Source: Methylomarinovum caldicuralii
Lineage (GTDB): Bacteria > Pseudomonadota > Gammaproteobacteria > Methylococcales > Methylothermaceae
Direction: 5' to 3'
DNA length: 64,000 nucleotides
Assembly (NCBI RefSeq): GCF_033126985.1
Contig: NZ_AP024714.1
Span: 1,302,001-1,366,000, forward strand
Made by a program: the position numbers and the translations under genes. The notes beneath the pieces were generated by a model. It did no database searches and was not told the origin of the DNA. It worked only from the letters and a program-made list of their open reading frames with translations. The first letter of the stretch is position 1. Each line of letters begins with the position of its first letter. Positions 9,433 to 18,772 of this stretch are shown here, one piece after another.

Positions 9433-10759
9433 GGCGGATGCAGTAGTAGTTGGTGTCCAGCGCGACCGCCTCGATGCCGTCGAAGCGGTTCAGCAGCCGG
9501 GCATAGGCGGCGATGCGCTGGTTGATTTCCGCGACCGGCGTCGGCGGGAACACGTCTCTGCGCGGTGTCTCGGTTTCCCCGAGCAGGCGGCGCTGGAGCT
9601 GTTTGCGAACGCCCCGCCAGCGGCTGCGAAGCCGCTTCATCCGGGGGATCTGCGGAAAGGGTACCGTTTCCAGGATATCGGCGATGCGTTCGCTGGCCAG
9701 AGGGCCGTCCAGCGCTGCCACATGCTCTCCCAGGAGCGCTTCCTGTTGCGGTCTCAGGCGGTGGGTTCTCTGCGCCAAGGCCGAGGTCAGCATCTGCCGC
9801 AGGGTGTCCGGATCTTCTGCCTGCAGGCTCAGTTGGATGGGCAGTTGGGGATCCATGGACGCCTCGCGGTAAGGGCGATAGCAGACCACGGGTTTGCCGA
9901 GGACGGTCGCCTCCACCGCCGTGGTGCAGCTGTGGTGCAAAACCGCCTCACTGCCCAGGATCCAGGGGGTGACCTCGCCTTCGTGCAACACGGTGCAGTT
10001 GGGCAGATGGGCGGTGGCTTTCTGCCAGGGCGCCGGGTTTTCCGCCGGATGGGGGCGAATGATGAAATGCAGCTGCGGCAGGGACCGGGCCAGTCGGGGC
10101 AGCGCCTCCAGGTAGGCGCGGAACAGGCGGATGCGATAACGGGCCAGGTCGGGATTGTAGAAAGCCGGCACCGGAAAGCGGCCGGCGGCGACATCGTCCG
10201 GGTCCGGCAGACGGGTGGCCGCCGCATCGCGGGTGTTGACCCAGTGGAAGTTGCTGTTGAACAGCACGTAGCGGCCGAATCGGGCCTGATAGGCGGCGGC
10301 GCGCTGGCGATAGATTTCCCGCAAGGGGGCGCGCAGCAGATCGAAACGGGGGTTGCCGGTGATGTGGATCCGTGACGCATCGCCCAGTTCCTCGCCCCAG
10401 ATGGCGGCATTGGCCGGGCCCCAGGCGAACAGGGCCTGAGGGATGCGGATGGTTTCCCGGCCGATCCTGCGGGTGCGGTAGATTTCCTGGGAATAGATCA
10501 CCAGCCCCTCCTCGTCCAGTGCCGTGATGCAGTGCCCCATGTCACGCAGCCAGCGATAGCGCTTTCCCACCGCTTGGGTGACCGTGCGCCCCAGATAGAC
10601 GAGGGGCGGCAGGGTATGGGCGGTCCGTTTGGAATATTTATGATTGCCGAGCCAGACCTGGTGTCCCCCTTCTGCGAGGACGCAGGCGAGGAGGATGGTG
10701 GCGTCCAGTTCTCTGGCCTTGATTTCGATCGGGAGGAAAAAGGAACGGCGCGCAGTCAT
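9416..10759 (-). CDS. Surface carbohydrate biosynthesis protein, GT-B-like glycosyltransferase
   Basis: This 447-residue protein resembles the surface carbohydrate biosynthesis/capsule glycosyltransferase group. It has LPIEIKARELDATILLA at the start and, in the C-terminal half, FIIRPHPAENPAPW and GSEAVLHHSCTTAVEATVLG, followed by KPVVCYRP. That RPHP...TTAVEA pattern is the CMP/CDP-sugar-binding half of GT-B proteins related to polysialyl- and glycerophosphotransferases. I infer that it may transfer the CMP-nonulosonic acid made by its neighbours. It lies between the neuA-like and neuC genes with 17-bp and 4-bp overlaps. The exact acceptor is unknown. Confidence 0.8.
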   Translation of the reverse strand: MTARRSFFLPIEIKARELDATILLACVLAEGGHQVWLGNHKYSKRTAHTLPPLVYLGRTVTQAVGKRYRWLRDMGHCITALDEEGLVIYSQEIYRTRRIGRETIRIPQALFAWGPANAAIWGEELGDASRIHITGNPRFDLLRAPLREIYRQRAAAYQARFGRYVLFNSNFHWVNTRDAAATRLPDPDDVAAGRFPVPAFYNPDLARYRIRLFRAYLEALPRLARSLPQLHFIIRPHPAENPAPWQKATAHLPNCTVLHEGEVTPWILGSEAVLHHSCTTAVEATVLGKPVVCYRPYREASMDPQLPIQLSLQAEDPDTLRQMLTSALAQRTHRLRPQQEALLGEHVAALDGPLASERIADILETVPFPQIPRMKRLRSRWRGVRKQLQRRLLGETETPRRDVFPPTPVAEINQRIAAYARLLNRFDGIEAVALDTNYYCIRHVERP

Positions 10760-11901
10760 TTTTCGTAATGCAAAGGTTCGCTGGCGAGCAAGTCGGCGAT
10801 GCGCTCACCGGCACGGCCGTCGCCGTACAGATGGCTCGGCTGGGGGCGCGGTTGTCGTTTGACCGCTTCGATCGCGGCGAGGATTTGGCGGCGGTCGTGG
10901 TCGATGTCGATGACGTTGGGACCCCGGTCGCGGTTCTGCTGGCGTTTGCCGATGTTGACGGCAGGGACGCCAAGGAAGGCGCACTCGCGAATGCCGACGC
11001 TGGAGTTGCCTACGATCGCCAGGGAATGGTACACCAGCCGCAGGAAATCGTCGGGCGGCAGATTCTTGAAGAAATGGATGTTCTGCGGCCGGTAGCGCTC
11101 CCGAAAGGCGCGGATGGCGTGGGAGGTGGCGTCGGAGCCGGCATCGATGTTGGGCCAGAACCAGAAGGTGGGGATGCCGCTTTGGTGGACGGCGTGCAGC
11201 GTCTCTTCAGCCTGAAAGCCGGCGGCGTCCGGTTCGGTGGTGACCGGGTGCTGGAGCACGACCAAATAGGGCTGATACCAGTCGAAAGTGGGGCCGACGC
11301 CCTTGTAGGCGGCGAACAGATCGACTTTGATTTCAGGATCGTGAAGGACGCGGGCGGCCAGATCGATGGAGGGACAGCCGGTGACGTGAACGGTGGCGGG
11401 ATCCTCTCCCATGGCGATCACCCGCCGGCGTGCCGGTTCCGAGGCCACCAGGTGGAGGTCGGCCAGCTTGGTGATGGCGTGGCGCACCTTGTTGTCGATG
11501 TTGCCGGTGATCTCCCCGCCCTGGACGTGCACCAGCGGGATGTTCATGTAGGCGGCGGCCACGGCGGTGGACAGGGTTTCGAAGCGGTCGGCGATGGTCA
11601 CCACCGCATCCGGCGCCAGCGCCTGGAACGCCGAGGTCAATTCAATGATGCCCAAACCGGTGGATTTGGCAGCCGTGACCAGATTGCCGCCTTCGAGCAT
11701 GGTGTGCAGCTTGTAATCGATGGTGAAACCTTCGGCCTCGATCACCCGGTCGGGAAAACCGAAACGCTCCAGGATGGCGGAAGCGGCGGTGATCACCTGA
11801 AGTTCCAGCTTGGGATGTTCCCGGATCGCTTCCATGGCGGTGCGAATACGGGCATAGCTGGGACGGGCGGTGATGACGACACAAATCTTGCGGCGGTGCA
11901 T
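10756..11901 (-). CDS. neuC: UDP-N-acetylglucosamine 2-epimerase (hydrolysing)
   Basis: This 381-residue protein is a NeuC-type epimerase that would release N-acetylmannosamine (or a 2,4-diamino analogue in legionaminic pathways) from a UDP-sugar. Family features include the opening KICVVITARPSYARI, VVTIADRFETLSTAVAA, the VHVQGGEITGNIDNKVRHAI stretch and GNSSVGIRECAFLGVPAVNI. The start at 11901 is chosen because it overlaps the neuB stop (TGATG) and gives the normal N-terminus; the frame is open 29 codons further into neuB without meaning. Its product is the substrate for the adjacent NeuB. Confidence 0.93.
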   Translation of the reverse strand: MHRRKICVVITARPSYARIRTAMEAIREHPKLELQVITAASAILERFGFPDRVIEAEGFTIDYKLHTMLEGGNLVTAAKSTGLGIIELTSAFQALAPDAVVTIADRFETLSTAVAAAYMNIPLVHVQGGEITGNIDNKVRHAITKLADLHLVASEPARRRVIAMGEDPATVHVTGCPSIDLAARVLHDPEIKVDLFAAYKGVGPTFDWYQPYLVVLQHPVTTEPDAAGFQAEETLHAVHQSGIPTFWFWPNIDAGSDATSHAIRAFRERYRPQNIHFFKNLPPDDFLRLVYHSLAIVGNSSVGIRECAFLGVPAVNIGKRQQNRDRGPNVIDIDHDRRQILAAIEAVKRQPRPQPSHLYGDGRAGERIADLLASEPLHYEK

Positions 11902-12941
11902 CAGTCCTCCAGATCCTCCGGCATCAGGATGTGGTTTTCCGGGACGCTGCGGCGCAGACGTCTGCCTATGATCCGGTCGAAATCCCACGCTGGAATGCCG
12001 GTTCCCGGCTTCTTGGTGGTCAGGTGTCCAGCCTCAAGGCGGGTTCCGGCCGGGAGCGTCCGGCGGGTTACCACGCTCTTCATGAAGATGGGACGCAGGG
12101 CTTCGACCGTCTCCGGAATCCGGTCCTTGTCCTGGGGGTGGGCCAGCATGGTTTCGATGAAGCGGATGCCTTCCACCAGCCGGGTCAGTTCCTCTATCGT
12201 CAGCGATGCGGGCAGGTCGGGGCCGAACATGTGGCGGCTGAGGGTAACGTGGACCTCGACGACCCGGGCGCCCAGCATCGCCGCGGCGAGGCCCGGGTAA
12301 ATCGTGCCGGAATGGTCCGAAAGGCCGGCGGTGCCATAGCGTTCCCGGAACAGGGCGACGTTGTTGATACCGATGTGTTCCGGGCCGCAGGGGTATTCGG
12401 AAGTGCATTGCAGCACCGCCAGGGGCGCAGAAAAGCTTCGCAGCCATGCCACGGTGCGGTCGATCTCCGCCAGCGGGCTCATCCCCGTGGACAACAGCAT
12501 GGGCAGCCCGGTACGGGCCATGCGTTCGAGCAGGGGCTTGTTGGTGATCTCCCCGGAGGCGACTTTCCAGGCGGCCACGCCGATGCGGTCCAGGAGTTCG
12601 AAAGCCGGTTCCGAAAACGGGGAGCTGAGAAACAGCAGGCCCTTTTCCTCACAATGGCGCTTGAGCCCGGCCCACTGCTCGGGGGTGAATTCCATCCGCT
12701 TCCAATAATCGTAACGGGTTTCGTCTTGAGGGCTGAAGCGGACCCGCCAAGGCTCGCCCGGCGTGCTTTCCGCCGCGGCGATGTGGGTCTGGAATTTCAC
12801 CGCATCGGCGCCGGTGGTGGCGATGGCGTCGATGAAGGCGTGGGCCATTCCCAAACTGCCGTCGTGCGCCTGGGCGACCTCGGCGATGACGGTACAGGCC
12901 GCTTTCTCAGAAGGCGTATGCAACCAGGTAGGTGAATTCAT
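11901..12941 (-). CDS. neuB: N-acetylneuraminate synthase family protein with SAF domain
   Basis: This 346-residue enzyme condenses a mannosamine-type sugar with phosphoenolpyruvate to form a nonulosonic acid. The TIM-barrel part shows VIAEVAQAHDGSLGMAHAFI, DAVKFQTH, WKVASGEITNKPLL and LLSTGMS. The C-terminal SAF (antifreeze-like) domain is complete, from about residue 285 (RRTLPAGTRLEAGHL) to the end. The start at 12941 forms an ATGA overlap with the upstream ligase gene; the much longer open frame upstream is a shadow of that gene. Together with NeuC and the cytidylyltransferase it gives a complete UDP-sugar to CMP-nonulosonate route. Confidence 0.94.
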   Translation of the reverse strand: MNSPTWLHTPSEKAACTVIAEVAQAHDGSLGMAHAFIDAIATTGADAVKFQTHIAAAESTPGEPWRVRFSPQDETRYDYWKRMEFTPEQWAGLKRHCEEKGLLFLSSPFSEPAFELLDRIGVAAWKVASGEITNKPLLERMARTGLPMLLSTGMSPLAEIDRTVAWLRSFSAPLAVLQCTSEYPCGPEHIGINNVALFRERYGTAGLSDHSGTIYPGLAAAMLGARVVEVHVTLSRHMFGPDLPASLTIEELTRLVEGIRFIETMLAHPQDKDRIPETVEALRPIFMKSVVTRRTLPAGTRLEAGHLTTKKPGTGIPAWDFDRIIGRRLRRSVPENHILMPEDLED

Positions 12942-14134
12942 TTTGCAGAGGGTGGTGATTGTCGCAGAATCAGTTCGTCCCCGAGGGCGATGCCGAGGGG
13001 AAACCAGAAAACCGCCAGTACTTCCTTGACTTTGAGGCTGGGGTAAAAAAACGCCCATTCGTTGGCCTGCATGGCCAGGAAGGCGAATGTCAGCAGCGGA
13101 ACGGCCAGGCCGTCGAGCTGCATTTTCCGCCATCCCTGATAGCTGTATCCAAGGGCGGTGGCGATCACAGCGACAATGGCCAGGACACCGGCGATTCCCA
13201 GCGCACGGAAATGCCCCAGGAGCAGATTGTGGGCATCGCCGTAGTGGAAGGGCCGGCCGCCGATGGCGACATTCCTGCCGGGATCGGAAAGCAGGCCGGA
13301 ACCCAAAATGGGATGTTGCAATGCCTGCTGGAGGCTTGCCTGCCAGATGTAAGGACGGTAGGGGACGGAGCGGAAGATTTCGCTTGCCCAGGCAGGCACG
13401 GCCAGATAAAGGATGCAAAGAGAAACCAACAGGATGCCCAGGATGGCGGCCAGGCGGAGAACAAGAGACCTTGGATTGACGCTGGCCAATATCGCCATGA
13501 CGGGCAGGCAAACCAGACAGGCGAGCAGAATGCTGCGGCTTTGGGACAGGACCAGATACAGCAGCAAGGGCGCTTGAAAAGCCAGATAGCGCTTTTGTCC
13601 GGTTTGCAGAAACCGGTGAAAGGCCATGATTTGCGCCGCGGCGATGATGGCGGCGGAGCGTATTGGACTGTCTATCTGGCCGATGCCTTCCAGTCTCGAC
13701 AAAGGAAAGGGATGGTCATGATACCAGACGCCCATGTCGATTGCCGCCGCCAGCCCTGCGGTGATGACAAAGCCCGTTACCAGGCTTGGGAAATCCCGCC
13801 CAAGCCGCTGGCGGCAATAAGCGGTCGCGATCGTAAAATGAAGGACAAGGACGGCATTTGAAATTAACTTGAAAACGATGTGCCCGTCAGGTGCCGGTGG
13901 AATATCCGACCAGGCGATGCTGGCGAGCGCCAGGACCGTGTAGAGGAAAACGAGACGGAACAGCCGGCTGGCACTGAGGGTGTGGATCCAACCCTCTTGG
14001 ACCATGATCCAGGTCAGGACTGGCAACACCGCCAAGGCGTAAAAGAATCCCATCCATTTGCTGCCGGGGAGAACGATGGCGAGCGGGATCAAGGTGAGGT
14101 AGGCTCGGTACCCCAACAGAGCGGGTCTGTGCAT
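12938..14134 (-). CDS. O-antigen ligase/polymerase family membrane protein
   Basis: This protein, about 398 residues, is almost entirely hydrophobic, with roughly ten predicted membrane segments and a polar periplasmic loop carrying RSVPYRPYIWQASLQQ and PILGSGLLSDPGRN. That loop is the hallmark of the Wzy/WaaL superfamily (GxGxx and H-rich region, here HYGDAHNLLLGHF). It would polymerise or ligate surface glycan at the inner membrane's periplasmic face. I place the start at 14134 (MHRPALLGYRAYL), just before the first membrane helix; no good ribosome site is visible. It is the first gene of the nonulosonate operon and divergent from the kinase pseudogene. Confidence 0.85.
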   Translation of the reverse strand: MHRPALLGYRAYLTLIPLAIVLPGSKWMGFFYALAVLPVLTWIMVQEGWIHTLSASRLFRLVFLYTVLALASIAWSDIPPAPDGHIVFKLISNAVLVLHFTIATAYCRQRLGRDFPSLVTGFVITAGLAAAIDMGVWYHDHPFPLSRLEGIGQIDSPIRSAAIIAAAQIMAFHRFLQTGQKRYLAFQAPLLLYLVLSQSRSILLACLVCLPVMAILASVNPRSLVLRLAAILGILLVSLCILYLAVPAWASEIFRSVPYRPYIWQASLQQALQHPILGSGLLSDPGRNVAIGGRPFHYGDAHNLLLGHFRALGIAGVLAIVAVIATALGYSYQGWRKMQLDGLAVPLLTFAFLAMQANEWAFFYPSLKVKEVLAVFWFPLGIALGDELILRQSPPSAK

Positions 14135-14253
14135 GCAAATAATGTGGTTCGGATGCCGGCATGGGCAGAAAGCAGCAGCAGGCAGCTGCAGAGGAAGCGG
14201 GCAAGTGCGTTCATGGGGAACGATGTTAATTTCCCCGTGGGGATGAAGCAACC

Positions 14254-14938
14254 ATGAACCGGACTTTTTTTGGTGAAATCGTGCGCCGGATCGATCCCGG
14301 CTTCAGGCTTGCTTCCTGCGAACCGGTCACGGGGGGCTGCATCCACGAGGCCTGGCAGGTGACAGGTGGAAGCCGGCGTTATTTCGTCAAGACCGCCGCC
14401 GCCGCCCGTCTGCCGATGTTCGCCGCCGAGGCAGAAGGGCTGCGCGCCCTGGCCGCAACCAAAGCGGTGCGGGTGCCGGCGGTGCTCGATTGGGGGTGTC
14501 TGGAAGGAAAAGCCTTCCTGATACTCGAATGGCTGCCTTTGACCGGCAGAGACGGTGATGCCGATGCCCGCCTGGGTGAATGTCTGGCGCGGCTGCACCG
14601 GGTTCCGCAGCCGCGATACGGTTGGCCTTGCGACAACTTCATCGGCGCGACGCCACAGCCCAACGGTTTTGCCGACGACTGGATCGCGTTCTGGCGCCAG
14701 CGCCGTCTGGGTTATCAGCTGGCGCTGGCGGCCAGGCAGGGATATGGTGGGAAAATCCAGGAACTCGGCGAGCGCTTGCTGGTCAATCTGGACGCCCTGT
14801 TTTCCGGCCACCGGGTGGTGCCCTCGCTGTTGCACGGGGACCTGTGGTCGGGGAACGCCGCATCTGAACCTTTTTGGTGACAGCTACCGCCGTCAGGCCG
14901 AAGCCCTGTTGGCGTGTCTGATGGCGGAAATCCGTTGA
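14254..14938 (+). pseudogene. Fructosamine kinase family gene, internally deleted and frameshifted
   Basis: The first 204 codons encode a normal fructosamine/ketosamine kinase N-terminus (VTGGCIHEAWQV, FVKTAAAARLPMFAAEAEGL, then LLHGDLWSGNAA). Directly after GNAA, near 14861, the sequence jumps to the usual C-terminal end of the family, HLNLFGDSYRRQAEALLA, but in another reading frame. In the original frame it stops after ASEPFW at 14880. Compared with the roughly 290-residue family length, about 75-80 residues are missing, including the expected DPA metal-binding motif. The catalytic HGD survives but the enzyme should be inactive. This is an internal deletion scar, not a simple point frameshift. 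Confidence 0.85.
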
Positions 14939-14960
14939 TCCGCTGAGGGAGGTGACGACG

Positions 14961-15146
14961 ATGGAGATGTCCGAACGGTTGCAAACCGATGACTTCGACG
15001 ACATCGACCAGGAAGTGGAGGCGTTGTTTTCCCAGTGGCGCGAGGACCAGAAAAAGCTGGCGGCGCGCCGGCGGGTGGAGCAGTATCTCGAGATGAAGCG
15101 CCTCCGCGAACAGATCGGCGACGTGTTCGATCTGGAGGATTTCTGA
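14961..15146 (+). CDS. Small acidic protein, PA3496-like putative envelope integrity protein
   Basis: This 61-residue protein starts at the ATG at 14961, eight bases after GGGAGG; an in-frame GTG at 14952 is possible. It is acidic at the start (TDDFDDIDQEVEALF) and has a charged ARRRVEQYLEMKRLREQIGD helix ending in DVFDLEDF. This pattern resembles the short PA3496 family, annotated as putative envelope integrity proteins; the match is by eye and the function is uncertain. It stands alone between the kinase pseudogene and a strong terminator. Confidence 0.65.
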   Translation: MEMSERLQTDDFDDIDQEVEALFSQWREDQKKLAARRRVEQYLEMKRLREQIGDVFDLEDF

Positions 15147-15171
15147 TCCGGCCTCGCGCCGGATTCTTTTT
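15146..15171 (+). terminator. Rho-independent terminator
   Basis: A 7-bp stem (ATCCGGC with GCCGGAT, loop CTCGC) starts on the last base of the stop codon of the small acidic protein gene and is followed by TCTTTTT. It would end that transcript. Confidence 0.75.
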
Positions 15172-15247
15172 GCCGTTGCCTTGATTTTACCTCGGATCAT
15201 ACCCACAATGTTTCCTTGAATCCGACCAAAAACCAGAGGAGCCTCTG

Positions 15248-15499
15248 ATGGAACTGAAAGAACTGCTTGAGAAACTGGCACAGGAGCGCGACGAACTGAA
15301 GGTCAAGATGCACCTGGCCAAGATGGAGCTTCAGGAGGAATGGGAAGAGGCCGAGAAGAAATGGGAACAGTTCCGCCCCAAAGTCGAGGAAATTCTTGAC
15401 GAAACCAAGGAAGTGGCGGAGGAAACGGTCGAGAAGCTCAAGATCTTCGGCGAGGAACTGCGCAACACCTATCAGCGCCTGCGCGAACGTCTGGCCTGA
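15248..15499 (+). CDS. Small coiled-coil protein of unknown function
   Basis: This 83-residue protein is nearly all charged heptad-type helix, rich in Glu and Lys (for example [20 protein letters not shown] and [20 protein letters not shown]), with no signal peptide, cysteine or membrane segment. GAGGAG lies just upstream of the ATG. The composition predicts one long coiled coil; a scaffold or chaperone-like role is only a guess. It sits as a single gene between two hairpins, ahead of argG. Confidence 0.7.
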   Translation: MELKELLEKLAQERDELKVKMHLAKMELQEEWEEAEKKWEQFRPKVEEILDETKEVAEETVEKLKIFGEELRNTYQRLRERLA

Positions 15500-15517
15500 C
15501 CGTCCCGGCGTGATGAT

Positions 15518-15541
15518 CACGGCCGCCTTCGGGCGGTCGTG
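15518..15541 (+). terminator. Hairpin after the coiled-coil gene
   Basis: CACGGCCGCC and GGCGGTCGTG pair around a TTCG tetraloop with one wobble, 19 bp after the stop codon. The following T-run is weak (TCGTTT), so termination may be partial. It overlaps the -35 region proposed for argG. Confidence 0.5.
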
Positions 15542-15557
15542 TCGTTTCCGGTATAAT
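15528..15557 (+). promoter_or_regulatory. Candidate promoter for argG
   Basis: A perfect TATAAT at 15552-15557 lies 34 bp before the argG ATG. The best upstream partner, TTCGGG at 15528-15533 (18-bp spacing), is a poor -35 box, so this promoter may depend on an activator. Confidence 0.5.
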
Positions 15558-15590
15558 GTGAGGATTTCTCAAGCAGGAGCAAAGCAATCC

Positions 15591-16811
<1,221 letters not shown>

Positions 16812-16823
16812 ACTTCAAATGAA

Positions 16824-16847
16824 GAAGGGCGGGTTTTCCCGCCCTTC
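16824..16847. terminator. Hairpin between convergent argG and the sigma-54 activator gene
   Basis: GAAGGGCGGG and CCCGCCCTTC form a perfect 10-bp stem with a TTTT loop. No long T-run follows on either strand, but its position between two converging genes suggests it ends transcription from one or both. Confidence 0.55.
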
Positions 16848-16869
16848 CGCTTGCCTGCCGCGTCGGTCT

Positions 16870-18558
<1,689 letters not shown>

Positions 18559-18608
18559 GGAGCAAACATATCACAACTGCGACGGGATATGGGGAGATGC
18601 GGCCGAAT

Positions 18609-18645
18609 TGTGTGATATGCCGCAGTCTATGTGGCATATCACACA
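18609..18645. promoter_or_regulatory. Perfect 13-bp inverted repeat, candidate enhancer (UAS) for the sigma-54 activator
   Basis: TGTGTGATATGCC (18609-18621) and GGCATATCACACA (18633-18645) are perfect inverted copies separated by 11 bp. The site lies 51 bp from the activator start and about 70-105 bp upstream of the -24/-12 promoter, a normal enhancer distance. A related half site, CATATCACAA, occurs at 18567-18576. Binding by the neighbouring activator's Fis-type domain is inferred. Confidence 0.7.
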
Positions 18646-18712
18646 CTCTAGTGACGGCCTGGGGACGGCCTTGCGGGCCGGAAGCTGTTTCAAATCATGA
18701 TGATATATCATA

Positions 18713-18728
18713 TGGCATTTTGTTTGCT
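18713..18728 (+). promoter_or_regulatory. Sigma-54 (-24/-12) promoter of the TonB receptor gene
   Basis: TGGCATTTTGTTTGCT has the invariant GG and GC dinucleotides with the required 10 bases between them. Transcription would start near 18739, about 34 bp before the receptor ATG. A gene for a sigma-54 activator lies divergently next door, which supports the call. Confidence 0.75.
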
Positions 18729-18772
18729 AAATTTTCCTAAATTGGATGGGTCATTTTGCGGAGAAAGTCTTG

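Noticed and set aside
12941-13511. N-terminal extension of about 190 codons on neuB
   Set aside because: It overlaps the conserved O-antigen ligase gene, and NeuB similarity begins only at the ATGA overlap at 12941.
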